The notes beneath the pieces were generated by a model. That model ran no database searches. It was not told the origin of the DNA and saw nothing but the letters and a program-made list of their open reading frames with translations. A program made the position numbers and the translations under genes. A DNA stretch of 64,000 bases from CAWDBV01 sp963800705. Its GTDB lineage: Bacteria > Actinomycetota > Thermoleophilia > Solirubrobacterales > 70-9. Location of the stretch: assembly GCA_963800705.1 (NCBI GenBank), contig CAWDBV010000002.1, forward strand, positions 641,408 through 705,407, in the 5' to 3' direction. Below, in pieces: positions 1 to 8,906 of this stretch; the first letter of the stretch is position 1, and the number at the start of each line of letters is the position of its first letter.

Positions 1-6
1 GCGCGG

Positions 7-718
7 ATGAGCATGGCCGGGGTATTGCGGAGACTGGACCGAGTTCTGCCTGCACGAGCGGGGTGGCTCGCCGAGTCGTGGCGGGATCCGGTGTCTGAGG
101 CTGACCTACGCGACATGCGGAAAACGAGCTTGGGCCCTTCGCTGTGCCACCAGAGCTGGAGGCATTCCTGCGATGGCACGACGGCCAAGCGGAAACGACG
201 TGGTGGCCCGCGCTTCTCGGGCACCTTCCGCTCGACCCGTCCGCCCGCATGGCTCAGCAGTATCGCGAATGCCACGAACTCTGGCTGGTGGCAGATGACG
301 GTTCACCGTTCCTGCCGACTTTGCTGCCGCTGACCTGGCACGGCTGGGGGCTCACCTGCCTTGAGGTGGACCCCGCTATTGCGTCCAGGGCTGTGGTAAA
401 CGCTGACCTCGACAATCCTGACTATCGAATCGATTATCCGTCATTGGAAGCGCTCCTCAATGTTGTGGCGGACCTAGCCGAGGCGGACCTGCTCGGCGAG
501 CCCATCACCGAGCCGTGGACGCCCTTCTACCGGGCGGCGACCCCCATCGTGAACGCCTGTGTCAGACGCCATGCCGACCGGGCCTGGGATACGCCGACAT
601 CGACTGGTCGGAGCCCAGCCACGGCGATGGGCGTCAACCTCCGGCCCCGAGCTTCTACAAGATCTTGTCCGACGGCTGGCCGGATCACTGGAAGCGTCAC
701 GCCGTGCATCGGGACTGA
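7..718 (+). CDS. SMI1/KNR4 (SUKH) family protein, frameshifted
   Basis: The core from about base 144 reads as a SUKH-fold domain: it opens with PPELEAFLRWHDGQ, the usual 'LPpeL..fl..hdG' entry of SMI1/KNR4 proteins, and continues for about 130 residues with Trp-rich strands typical of the family. The natural N-terminus (ATG at 7, ending in SEADLRDMRK) lies in another frame, so a one-base shift near 120-130 must be bridged. A second shift near 555-600 is likely, after which the frame ending at the TGA at 718 gives YADIDWSEPSHG and a basic tail. SUKH proteins often act as immunity proteins against polymorphic toxins; no toxin gene is visible here, but the window starts 6 bases upstream. Family call fairly sure; exact ends and integrity are not. 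Confidence 0.6.
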
Positions 719-1024
719 GGACTGATGCGCGCATACGTGCCGCTGTGCGACGGTCTACGTCGTCTCGACATTGAGCGGTAGCGCCAGTTCCGCTACACCC
801 GCCAGCGGTCAGAAGACCGATCATCAATGTGTTGCCCGGGCCGAACCCTGGCTGGGCGTGCCGATCCTCGGTGTGGACAACGGCTGCCGCTTGCGCTGGC
901 CGTTGCCAGTTGCCCCCGGTCGGATCGCCGGGAAGGTGTTGATCCAGTAGGCATTGGACCTGCCGCTGCTGTTGCCCGCCGACGGTGGTTCGTCCTCGCG
1001 CCGCGTGCTCAAGCGCCACGGATC
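719..1024. other. Gap without recognisable gene
   Basis: About 300 bases between the SUKH gene and the methyltransferase remnant. All frames are open for short stretches only and none resembles a protein family I know. It may hold decayed coding sequence, because the following gene lacks its N-terminal part. Confidence 0.4.
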
Positions 1025-1264
1025 CGCTCAGCCTTTCGCTTCCCGCCCATGCCCACGGTGATGTTCCTCTACAATCCCTTCGGGGCGCCGGTGATGGGGC
1101 AGGTGATCGGGAACCTCGTCGCTTCGCTGCGACAGTGGCCCCGTCCCTGCTTCGTGCTCTACCGGAACCCCACCTGCGCGGGGCTGTTCAACCGGGACCC
1201 CAGCTTCCGGATCGTCGAGGCCAACCCCGATTACGCGGTGTATGCCGCAGTCCCCGGACACTGA
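1025..1264 (+). pseudogene. C-terminal remnant of a class I SAM methyltransferase
   Basis: The frame contains TVMFLYNPFGAPVMGQV, then a stretch rich in basic and aromatic residues (RPCFVLYRNP). This matches the last strands of small class I SAM-dependent methyltransferases, where an 'FlyNPFg..vm' segment follows motif III. The SAM-binding motifs that should precede it (E/D-x-GxGxG) are absent in every frame upstream, so only about 75 residues of a 200-250 residue enzyme remain. An ATG at 1049 could start translation, but the product would lack the cofactor site. It ends 35 bases before the GFA gene. Likely a relic, or a gene broken by several sequencing errors. Confidence 0.5.
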
Positions 1265-1299
1265 GGGCCGGTGCGGCGCCTGCGTGGTAGATCGAAGAG

Positions 1300-2142
1300 G
1301 TGATCCGCGCCAGCTGTCTGTGCGGGTCGGTCGCCTGGTCGGTGCCTGGCCCGCTGCCGCCGATGTATCACTGCCATTGCTCGCGCTGCCGCAAGGCGCA
1401 CGGGGCCGCGTTTGCCACCTACGTCGACGCGCCGCTGGCGGCGGTCACCGTCGTGGGGCAGGAGGCGATCGCGGCCTGGCCGCCGGGGGTCGAGGGCGGC
1501 CGGCGCTTTTGCCGGATCTGCGGCTCGGTCGTGCCCTACGCCCACCGAGACACGCTGTTCCTGCCGGCGGGCAACTTCGAGGAAGATCCGGGCACGCGGC
1601 CGGCGCGACACATCTTCGCCGCCTCTCGCGCCCCCTGGTACCAGATCCGCGATGGTCTCCCGCAGTCCGACGCCTACGCCCCCGGACAGAACGCCACCCC
1701 CGAGCCCGATCCGACGCCCGTCGATCGCCCCGCTCGACCCGGCGGCGCCTGTCTTTGCGGGGCGGTCACCTACGTTTTGGACGGGCCGCCCATCAAGCGG
1801 CGGTATTGCCATTGCGGCCGCTGCCGCAAGTCCCTCTCGGCCGCCCACGCCGCCAACCTGAGGACCTCGGCGGACGCCGTCCGCTTCGTGCGAGGCGAGG
1901 AGCGGCTGACCCGCTACCACCTGCCCGAGGCGCGCTTCTTCACCACCGTCTTCTGCGAGAGGTGCGGCTCGCCCATGCCCAGGGTCGACCGCGACCGCGG
2001 CATCGCCCTGGTCCCCCTCGGCACCTTCGACGACGACCCGGGCGTCCCGCCGCTGGGCCACATCTTCGTCGGCTCCAAGGCCCCCTGGTTCGACATCGCC
2101 GACGACCTCCCCCAGTACCAGGAATATCCCCCGGGCGGTTAG
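1300..2142 (+). CDS. Tandem GFA/CENP-V domain protein
   Basis: Two glutathione-dependent formaldehyde-activating enzyme (GFA/CENP-V) domains in one 280-residue chain. Domain 1 (about residues 4-115) has ASCLCGSVAW, YHCHCSRCRKAHG and FCRICGSVV; domain 2 (about 148-270) has GACLCGAVTY, YCHCGRCRKS and FCERCGSPMP. These are the Cys clusters that bind zinc in the family. Each domain ends with a matching 'HIF..S.APW' segment, so the gene looks like an internal duplication and fusion. Most family members are single-domain proteins of 120-150 residues. Substrate unknown; Gfa-type proteins have been linked to formaldehyde or thiol adduct handling. GTG start at 1300, next to an AG-rich stretch. Intact frame. 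Confidence 0.9.
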   Translation: MIRASCLCGSVAWSVPGPLPPMYHCHCSRCRKAHGAAFATYVDAPLAAVTVVGQEAIAAWPPGVEGGRRFCRICGSVVPYAHRDTLFLPAGNFEEDPGTRPARHIFAASRAPWYQIRDGLPQSDAYAPGQNATPEPDPTPVDRPARPGGACLCGAVTYVLDGPPIKRRYCHCGRCRKSLSAAHAANLRTSADAVRFVRGEERLTRYHLPEARFFTTVFCERCGSPMPRVDRDRGIALVPLGTFDDDPGVPPLGHIFVGSKAPWFDIADDLPQYQEYPPGG

Positions 2143-2243
2143 CGGCGCTCGAGCGCGAGCCCGCGGATGGCTGAGACCGGCGTCGCCAACGCTTCCCCGC
2201 TGATCTATCTGTCGCGAGCCGGCCTGTTGGAGAGGCTCTCCTG

Positions 2244-3050
2244 TCAGCTGTCTCGCTTGCGCGGTTGAGACGACGAAGATCCATCGGCCGAGGCCCAGAG
2301 CTCCTCGGTCCTCCATGACTTTTGTTGCCGAGATTTTTCGCCGCTTTTTATGAGATCCACCTCGTCGATTCTGGCCTTTTCATGAAATATCGAGGGACTG
2401 GGTGCGCGCAAATCCCGCACGATCCTTCCCGATGCGGTCAGCACGGTGTCCATGCGATGGACGATTTGCCCACCCTTTCGAATCCGCGGAACGTGAGGCT
2501 CGGCTGGACGGCCGTCCGAGGTGAAGTGGATGTCAATCGTGTCGCCGTCCATGGACACCAACTCGAAGCAGGTCGTGGCGAGGAACGATCCGTTGTAATC
2601 GACCAAAGACGTCGTTTGCCATCGAGCGCCGACGCCCACGGGCGTCACTGGAAGGCTCATTCCCATGGCTCTTCCGAGCATCCTGGTCAGCGTCTTGAAC
2701 GGCGGCCCTGTTTCTACTTCACCCGTGAGCGCCAACCGAACTTCCCTCTTGAACCCGAGGAAGCTTTCGGTGAGCAGATTCCTCATCTGGTTGGCGCTGT
2801 CTGTCGACACCTCCTGGGCGTTCCCGACGTCGACGGAGCGCACGTCCAGATCCAAAACGGCCTCCTTCTCGCCGACCCCCACGACACGCAACTTGATTCC
2901 CATCATGGCCATGGTCCAAGGAGGATCGAGGACGGAGAAGCCCACCTGATGGCGAAGCACCATGAAGCCCTCCTGAGCCGGGCGAGGACGGATTTCGAGG
3001 ACACGCAAGGGCGGCCTTCCTGCATCCAGAATGGGATCCTCGAGCGTCAC
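2244..3050 (-). CDS. Uncharacterised protein
   Basis: A 268-residue soluble-looking chain from a GTG at 3050; an in-frame TAG lies four codons upstream, so the start cannot move far. The body alternates hydrophobic and charged residues as in a beta-rich fold and has a long polar tail (SSSSQPRKRD). No signal peptide or membrane segment is seen from this start. It lies just downstream of a small charged-helix gene on the same strand, and the two could be one transcript. I do not recognise the family; it might resemble DUF6263-like envelope proteins, but that is a guess from its overall look. Confidence 0.5.
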   Translation of the reverse strand: MTLEDPILDAGRPPLRVLEIRPRPAQEGFMVLRHQVGFSVLDPPWTMAMMGIKLRVVGVGEKEAVLDLDVRSVDVGNAQEVSTDSANQMRNLLTESFLGFKREVRLALTGEVETGPPFKTLTRMLGRAMGMSLPVTPVGVGARWQTTSLVDYNGSFLATTCFELVSMDGDTIDIHFTSDGRPAEPHVPRIRKGGQIVHRMDTVLTASGRIVRDLRAPSPSIFHEKARIDEVDLIKSGEKSRQQKSWRTEELWASADGSSSSQPRKRDS

Positions 3051-3120
3051 GACGCGCTATCTCCGAATGTGACGGGCCCTCATTCGTCGACAGGTTCCCG
3101 CCCTGGTTCGCTCCCAAATC

Positions 3121-3287
3121 CTACTTGCATTCACCACCCTCGCCGCCTCCGCCTCCTACGTATTTTTCGGCGTCCGCCTTTTCCTTCCGAAGCTTTTCCA
3201 GTTCTTCCGCCAATTCCTTCGCTCCTTCTGCGCGCCATCCTCGTAATATCGTCGCAGCATTTCCGCGCGGTAGCGTGCCCCGTTCAT
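3121..3287 (-). CDS. Small charged-helix protein, probably frameshifted
   Basis: Starting at an ATG at 3285-3287, the minus strand reads MNGARYRAEMLRRYYEDGA and, after a one-base shift near 3230, EGAKELAEELEKLRKEK followed by a Gly-rich end (YVGGGGGEGGECK) and TAG at 3121-3123. The joined product is about 55 residues, a strongly charged helix with coiled-coil character. It starts 15 bases past the end of the tRNA-Arg fragment. No family recognised. The helix segment is convincing as coding sequence; the shift and exact start are inferred. Confidence 0.35.
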
Positions 3288-3302
3288 CTAATCGGACTAA
3301 CT

Positions 3303-3344
3303 TGTGAGCGGCGGGACTCGAACCCACTACCCCCGGCTTCGGAG
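3303..3344 (-). pseudogene. 3' half of a tRNA-Arg(CCG) gene, att-like remnant
   Basis: Read on the minus strand this is a textbook tRNA 3' half: anticodon loop CTCCGAA (anticodon CCG), stem strand GCCGG, variable GGGTA, T arm GTGGG-TTCGAGT-CCCGC, acceptor strand CGCTCAC and discriminator A. The five bases before the loop are CTCTC, which cannot pair with GCCGG, and no D arm precedes them, so the 5' half is absent. The break at the anticodon loop is where many tyrosine-recombinase elements cross over. No CCA is encoded. Confidence 0.7.
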
Positions 3345-3389
3345 GAGAGGGGAGGGTGTGGTGAAGGCGTGGGGAACTGGGACCGGCGG

Positions 3390-5228
3390 TCACCGGCAGC
3401 GAGGCCGGCGGCGTCCGACGAGCGCGATCGCCAGCATCAGAAGCAGCCCTGCCGCAGGACCGGGGGCCTCGGCAGAGGGGTTGGCGACGCCGCACCCTGC
3501 TTCGATGGGAGCGGTCGGGGTGACTGCGGGACCAGCGACCACGCCTCCAGCACCGCCGGACCCCTCGCCGCTGCCACCAGAACCGTCGAGACCGTTCGGG
3601 TCGGTGCCGGGAGCGCCCGAGTCAGCCGTGCTGCTGGTTCCGGGGTTTCCCTCTCCCGGATCTTCGCCGCCGGCGGCATCCGTCGCGCTGGCATCGACAG
3701 CTCCGCCCGTGGCGCCCATGTCCACGCCGCCGTCGGTGGCCGCCGCCTGCGCGTGTGATCTCGCCGGAGATTCCGTAGTACCCGAGCGACGAGTAGCTGG
3801 AGAAGCCGGACTGGGGCGTCCCCTCCGCGCCTCCCTTGATGACGAGCTCGTATTCGCCGGCAGGCAGCATGACGTCCAGCTTGGCGGTGCGCGCGACCAT
3901 GTCGTTACCCTTCGCCAGCACCATTCCGTCCGCATTCTGGATCTGCGCCTCGACGTCCAGGTAGCCCCCGCCGACGTACTCGGTGCGATCGATGGTCAGC
4001 ACGGCGCGCCCGCCGCCCTCTCCGACCGCGAACGTGAAGGTGTCGGAGTCCGTGTTGTGGGCGATCTGCCCGAAGTTGTCCGCGGCCGAGACGCCTGATC
4101 CGTTCTTGACGATCAGCGGCTGGCTGGTCGGGATGTCATCCGCCCTGAAAGGCAGGTTCCTGCTGATGATCATCAGGTCGTCTTGCTTGTTGTTGGCGCT
4201 GGCGTATTCGCCCTTGCTCCATTGAAACAGGGCCCGCGTCCCCCAGCTGGCCTTGGGGTTGTTCGCGCCCATGATGGGGCACCAGCGGAAGCTGGGCAGC
4301 CCGCTGAAGTACTGGCTGCCGCCCGTGGTGCCGTCGTGCCGCAGGCCCAGGAGGTGCCCGAGCTCGTGGGTGGTGGTAGCCCCCTGATGGTAGCCGTTGC
4401 CCTTGTTGTAGATGTTGCAGCACCTCGTGGTCCCGAAAGCGTTGAGTCCGCAGCTCGAACGCCCGCTCTCGGGTCGCGAGCAGGCTTTGCCCCGATCTCG
4501 CATCGGGGTGGCTTCGTACACCGCGGCGTCGGTCGTCACGTTGACCTCGAAGGCGGAGAACGAGGCGGCGACGATCTGCCAGGCGCGCCAGAGCTGGGCC
4601 TTGTCCAGCGGCAAGGGCGCGACGTCCACGAAGAGCACCTTGGTCGCCCCTGGTCGGCTCTGGAGCTTGTTCGTGTCCGAGCGTGCCGTCGTAGTCGCCG
4701 ATGTGGGGGGGGCCGTCGACCAGACGCAGCGGCGGCGATCCGTGCTCGTCTCCGCTTCCTCGTCGTCGAAGGTCTCGGCGTCGGACTCGCACACGGGGAA
4801 GATCTTCGTCACCGGCACCTTCTCGACCAGAACGCGACCGTCGAGGGAGGTGGTGTATTCGTAGGCGACGTTCCGGTCGTGGCAGCACGAGCCAGCCGTA
4901 GATGTCGGTGCCGTCGCCTTTCAGGATGAACGAAGAGCTGCCCGACTCCAGCGCGGTCCCGGTGGCGGACAGGTATGCGCCCGAGAAGTGAAAGTCGTCG
5001 GCCACGACGTCGATGCGCTCGCCGTATCGGTCGGAACGCAAACTGCGAGCTCGCCCCCATGCGGGTCTGGATGGCGTCGCCGAGGACGGCGCTGGTCGAG
5101 CCCACGAGTCGAAAGGAGGACGTCTGCGGCTCCGCCCGCGAATCGGAGGCTCCATTGTCGGAGCAACCAAGCTGGAGAAGGGCGAACGCTGCAACGATCA
5201 GTGCATGTTTTGATTTCATGGGCTCCAC
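3390..5228 (-). CDS. Secreted metzincin-type zinc metalloprotease with MYXO-CTERM tail, frameshifted
   Basis: From an ATG near 5217 or 5228 the N-terminus is a lipoprotein-type signal (ALLQLGCSDNG). The central part holds TTHELGHLLGLRHD, the HExxHxxGxxHD zinc site of metzincins, with paired Cys nearby (TRCCNIYNKG, SFRWCPIMGA). A beta-sandwich of about 110 residues follows (TFTFAVGEGGGRAVLTI ... GEYELVIKGG), then a long Gly/Ser/Thr linker. The end is a MYXO-CTERM-like tail: GCGVANPS, a hydrophobic helix LLLMLAIALVG and RRRPRCR. The parts sit in different frames, with shifts near 5035, 4893 and 3775 and possibly one near 4690. Lipobox plus MYXO-CTERM together is unusual, and one may be non-functional. 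Function (surface proteolysis) is from the family. Confidence 0.75.
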
Positions 5229-5280
5229 CTCGGTACGCGGTCCTTTTCCTGGCGCGCGCAGCTCGGGTAAGATCTCGAGC

Positions 5281-5709
5281 GTGCGCTACCTCGTCGTGTT
5301 CGGAATCTTCCTGGCCTCGATCGGGGCCTGCCGGCGTGCGGGCCCGGTCTCGCCGATCGCGGCCGTGACGCCGCCTGCGGCGACGCACGCGACGACGGAG
5401 GAAACGTGTCGGAGCTGCCGCGGGATCTGGGCGGTCCACGGGCTCGACGAAGCGGCGTCCTGCAACTGCCGGACGACCGACGCGGGCAAGCTTTGCCGGG
5501 ACGGCGCCGACTGCCAGGGAATGTGCCTGGCGGCGGAGCGCCCCGAGACGGAGGCGGTGGTGACCGGTCCCCCCGCGCGCGGTTTTTTCATCGGCCGCTG
5601 CTCGGAGCTGATGGTCGTCCTCGGCTGTAACCGCATCATCGAGCGGGGCGCCACCGCCCGCGGTCCCGTTCTCCTCGCCGAGCCGCCGCCCATCATCTGT
5701 CAGGACTGA
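5281..5709 (+). CDS. Cys-rich lipoprotein
   Basis: GTG start at 5281 gives a lipoprotein signal with lipobox ASIGAC (VVFGIFLASIGACRRA) and a mature chain of about 125 residues. Nine or so cysteines follow in short spacings (EETCRSCRG, SCNCRTTDAGKLCRDGADCQ, GRCSELMVVLGCN), suggesting a disulfide-bonded extracytoplasmic domain. Homologues with this 'CRDGADCQGxC' style are common as unannotated myxobacterial lipoproteins. It diverges from the protease gene, with about 50 bases between the starts, and converges on the DUF1552 gene three bases away. No function can be assigned. Confidence 0.6.
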   Translation: MRYLVVFGIFLASIGACRRAGPVSPIAAVTPPAATHATTEETCRSCRGIWAVHGLDEAASCNCRTTDAGKLCRDGADCQGMCLAAERPETEAVVTGPPARGFFIGRCSELMVVLGCNRIIERGATARGPVLLAEPPPIICQD

Positions 5710-5712
5710 GCG

Positions 5713-7119
5713 CTAGGCCTCGATGGCGCTCAGCCCGCTGGTGGCACGGCCACCGGCGGCGCCCACCTCGGCGGGGCCGAGACCGACAGAACGGAGCAGG
5801 CTGAGCAGCACGGTGCTCGGGTTGCCGCCTACCTCGCGGTGGTGCACGCCCGGGTACTTGAAAAAGCCGCCCGCCCGGCCGGCCACCAGGATCGGGTAGT
5901 CCCGGAGGGAGTGGGACTTTCCCTCCGAGCAGTCGCTGGTAGCCAGGATGGCGCAGCTGTCGAGCAGATTGCCGGGGCCCTCCGGCGTGTCCTTCAGCTT
6001 CTGCAGGAGGATCGCGAGCATCCTCATGGTGAAGACGGTGGTGGCCTGGATCTGGGGCTGGTCGCCCGGTTCATCATGGGTCAGCTGGTGGTGGCCGCGG
6101 CGGACCCCGGCCGGCCAGAACACCGTGCCGCCGATGCTGCCGGTGAACAGCACGGAGAAGACCCGGGTCTGGTCACAGGCCAGCGCCAGGGCCGCCAGGT
6201 CGCTCATGGCGGTGGTGATCGGCTCGAGCTGCTCGCCCTGGGGCGTGTTGGGGAAGGTCCCGGGGTCGGCGCCCGCCGCGCAGCCACCGCGGCTGGGTCC
6301 TTCCCCAGCCGGCATCGACTCGGGCGCTTGCAGCCGGCGCTCGATCGCCCGCACGTTCTCGAAGTGCTGGTCCAGCCGCCCCCTGTCGGTCTTGCCGACC
6401 CGCAGCTTCATGCGTTCGAGGTCCTGGACGATGACGTCCAGCACGCTTCGCCGCATGGCCGTCGCCTTCTGCAACGCCGAAGGCCCCGCCATCGGATCGC
6501 CTGCCAGGGGCGGCGGCGGCGGGTTGCCACCGAACAGGCGGGTGAAGACCGCTCGCGGCTCGAAGCTGGGTGGATTTCCACTGTTGGCTCCGTTGTGCGA
6601 GAGGACCTGGGGCGTCACCCCCTCGTCCTTGCGCACCCGACGGGAGATTCCCAGCTCCAGGGACTTGAACCGCGTCGACTTGCCCAGCTCGGCCGCGGCG
6701 ATCTGGTCGATGCTCGGCTTGCTGAAGGTGGATCGGTAGGTGGCCGATCCCCTGGGCTGCACGACGACCGGCGCGCCCGAGAGGATCCCGATGGTCCCGG
6801 TGTGGTGGACCCGGGCCCTCGGGATCTTCATGTCCATACCCGAAACGACGTTGAGGTACTCCTTGACCGGTGCCAGCGGCAGCAGGGAGGGCGTCGGCTC
6901 CCAGGTCGGCGACGTGGTCGGGGTCCAGAACTTCAGCCGCACGCCGTTGCCCCAGAAGAAAATACCCAGTCGGCGGGGGATGGCTGCCCCGGTCTGGGCA
7001 TAGGCGGTGCCGTTTGCATTCAGCATCGCTTCCAGGGTGGGCAGCCCCACCGAGACCGCGGACCCCGCGAACAGGCCCCGCAGGACGGTCCGTCGGTTCA
7101 TCCTGGTTCTCCTGGTCAT
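5713..7119 (-). CDS. DUF1552 family secreted protein
   Basis: About 468 residues. The start at 7119 gives a twin-arginine-like leader (RRTVLRGLFAGSAVSVGLP) followed by the DUF1552 hallmark GIFFWGNGVRLKFWTP, the VVSGMD and HHTGTIGILSGAP segments and a C-terminal LGLGPAEVG region. This family occurs in Myxococcota, Planctomycetota and Verrucomicrobiota, nearly always directly downstream of a DUF1592-type haem protein, as here (8 bases apart). The pair is presumed to be an exported redox or hydrolytic system of unknown substrate. An open frame continues 60 codons upstream of 7119 but overlaps the neighbour and lacks a signal, so 7119 is preferred. Intact. Confidence 0.9.
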   Translation of the reverse strand: MTRRTRMNRRTVLRGLFAGSAVSVGLPTLEAMLNANGTAYAQTGAAIPRRLGIFFWGNGVRLKFWTPTTSPTWEPTPSLLPLAPVKEYLNVVSGMDMKIPRARVHHTGTIGILSGAPVVVQPRGSATYRSTFSKPSIDQIAAAELGKSTRFKSLELGISRRVRKDEGVTPQVLSHNGANSGNPPSFEPRAVFTRLFGGNPPPPPLAGDPMAGPSALQKATAMRRSVLDVIVQDLERMKLRVGKTDRGRLDQHFENVRAIERRLQAPESMPAGEGPSRGGCAAGADPGTFPNTPQGEQLEPITTAMSDLAALALACDQTRVFSVLFTGSIGGTVFWPAGVRRGHHQLTHDEPGDQPQIQATTVFTMRMLAILLQKLKDTPEGPGNLLDSCAILATSDCSEGKSHSLRDYPILVAGRAGGFFKYPGVHHREVGGNPSTVLLSLLRSVGLGPAEVGAAGGRATSGLSAIEA

Positions 7120-7127
7120 GACGGCCT

Positions 7128-8849
7128 CTACGGATTTTCTCCCGACAGCCGAAAGCCGTCGGACTCGACAAGCCCGAACAGGAGCGTGCGGAACCGGTCG
7201 GCGCCGTCCATGTTGGCCGCCAGCTGCTCGACGAGCGCCTCCTCGCCCTCCGTCTCCACCCGACCGAGCGCGTACCTCCAGAGCCCGCGCACCAGGCATT
7301 CCTGGACGTCCGGGTGCCGGCGCAAGATCGCGGCCAGCTCGGCCGGCCCGGCGAACGCCTGGCCGTCGAGCTCACCCGCGGCATCGATCCGCTTGCCCGC
7401 CTCGGTGGTCCGGACCTTTCCGATGGCGTCGAAGTTCTCGAAGGCGAGGCCCAGCGGATCCATCATGGCGTGGCAGGCGACGCAGGCCGGGGCGTTGTGG
7501 GCCTCCAGCTTCTCCCGCATCGTGCGGGGGGGCGCCCCGGGCCGCTCCGGCGGCAGGGTGGTGTCCACGTCGGCCGGCGGCTCCGGGATCTCGTGACAGA
7601 GCAGCACCTCGCGCACGAACTTGCCGCGCCGGCTGGGCGAGGTGGTCTGCTCGTGCGCATTGGGAGCCAGGAAGGCCGCCTGGCCGAGCAGGCCCAGGCG
7701 CAAGCTCCCCTCTGGCAAGGCCAGCCGCTCGAACCCGGTCCCTGTCGGCGGCGGCACTCCGTACAGCAGCGCGAGCTCGCGGTTGACGAAGGTCGTGCGG
7801 GTGTCGAAGACCCGCCGGTAGTCGCCCTCCGGCCCCCAGATGATCTCTTCCACGAAACGCAGCGTCTCTTCCCGCATGGAAGGTCCCAGGGTGGGGGTCA
7901 CCGCCGGGAAGTCCGCGGGGCTCTGCTCGAGATCGTCCAGGGCCTCGAGGCGTAGAAGCTCGTACAGGAAGTCGCGCGCCGCGGTTCGGCCGCGCGGCGA
8001 ATCGAGCAGGCGCTCGGCATGCTGGCGCAGGCCGCCCGGCTTGCTGAGCGTCCCGGCGGCAGCGGCGTCCAGCAGCGCGCTGTCCGGGGTGGTGCTCGCC
8101 AGGAAGAACGACAGCCGGCTCGCCAGCTCCCAGTCGTCGAAGGCGCGCCGACCGGAGGCCGGGTCCAGCCTCCCGACCTCGACCCGATACAGGAAGTTCG
8201 GCGATTGCAGGATCGCCGAAAGGGCGTAGGTGAGACCCTGCCAGAAATCGCCGAACAGCTCCGCACCCTGCCGGGCGAGGCCCAGGTAGGGCGTGATCTC
8301 CTCGGGGACCAGCGGCCGGCGCCAGGCCCGGCGGCCAAAGCTGGTGATGAAGCTGCGCGCGCAGGGCTCATCCCAGGCAGCCTCTGGCGTACACGAGACA
8401 AGCTGCGCGCGCCGCTCGGAGTTTCCCAGCGCTTGCGTGGCGACGCCCAGCGCCGCGGTCTCGAGCTTCTCGGTGACCGTCTCGGACAGGGTGGTCAGCG
8501 ACGCGCCAATCGCTGCGAAGCCCGACAGCACGGTGTCCAGCTCGAGCCCGGCTGGAAGCGTGATGCCCGGGCCCAGCAGGTCCTGGATCGCGTGCTCGTA
8601 CTGGGTGCGCGTCAAGCGTCGCAGCGCCGCGGGACCCGGTCGAAACGACCCTCCCGGCCCTCCCGGTGCCGTGGCGGGCGACCTGGCGGGGTCGGGGGGG
8701 GCCATCTCCGGATCCCGGTGCGGTGGCCCCTCACCGTCGGCACCTGACGCTCCCCCGGGAGGCCCGACGGCACCGACACAAGCCGCTGCCGACAGGAGCG
8801 CCACGAGCGCGGCGGCCCGCGCCAACAACTCTGGCTCGCGAAGTTGCAT
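7128..8849 (-). CDS. DUF1587/1592/1595/1588/1585 haem-type lipoprotein
   Basis: A planctomycete-type cytochrome-associated protein of about 573 residues. The ATG at 8849 gives a lipoprotein signal (LVALLSAAACVG); an ATG at 8897 would add 16 non-signal residues, so 8849 is preferred. Order of domains: DUF1587 (LRRLTRTQYEHAIQDLLG), DUF1595 (FGRRAWRRPL), DUF1592 (ILQSPNFLYRVEVG and ELASRLSFFLA), DUF1588 (FVNRELALLYG, RRGKFVREVLLC) and DUF1585. A CVACH motif gives one c-type haem site; the usual N-terminal second cytochrome domain is missing. It lies 8 bases upstream of the DUF1552 gene and 9 bases or more downstream of the sigma-fusion gene, suggesting one transcript. Confidence 0.88.
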   Translation of the reverse strand: MQLREPELLARAAALVALLSAAACVGAVGPPGGASGADGEGPPHRDPEMAPPDPARSPATAPGGPGGSFRPGPAALRRLTRTQYEHAIQDLLGPGITLPAGLELDTVLSGFAAIGASLTTLSETVTEKLETAALGVATQALGNSERRAQLVSCTPEAAWDEPCARSFITSFGRRAWRRPLVPEEITPYLGLARQGAELFGDFWQGLTYALSAILQSPNFLYRVEVGRLDPASGRRAFDDWELASRLSFFLASTTPDSALLDAAAAGTLSKPGGLRQHAERLLDSPRGRTAARDFLYELLRLEALDDLEQSPADFPAVTPTLGPSMREETLRFVEEIIWGPEGDYRRVFDTRTTFVNRELALLYGVPPPTGTGFERLALPEGSLRLGLLGQAAFLAPNAHEQTTSPSRRGKFVREVLLCHEIPEPPADVDTTLPPERPGAPPRTMREKLEAHNAPACVACHAMMDPLGLAFENFDAIGKVRTTEAGKRIDAAGELDGQAFAGPAELAAILRRHPDVQECLVRGLWRYALGRVETEGEEALVEQLAANMDGADRFRTLLFGLVESDGFRLSGENP

Positions 8850-8906
8850 GTTCGACCAGCTAGGTAACGCCACCGCCCGCTGAAGCGTTCGCGCCAATCG
8901 GTCGGG

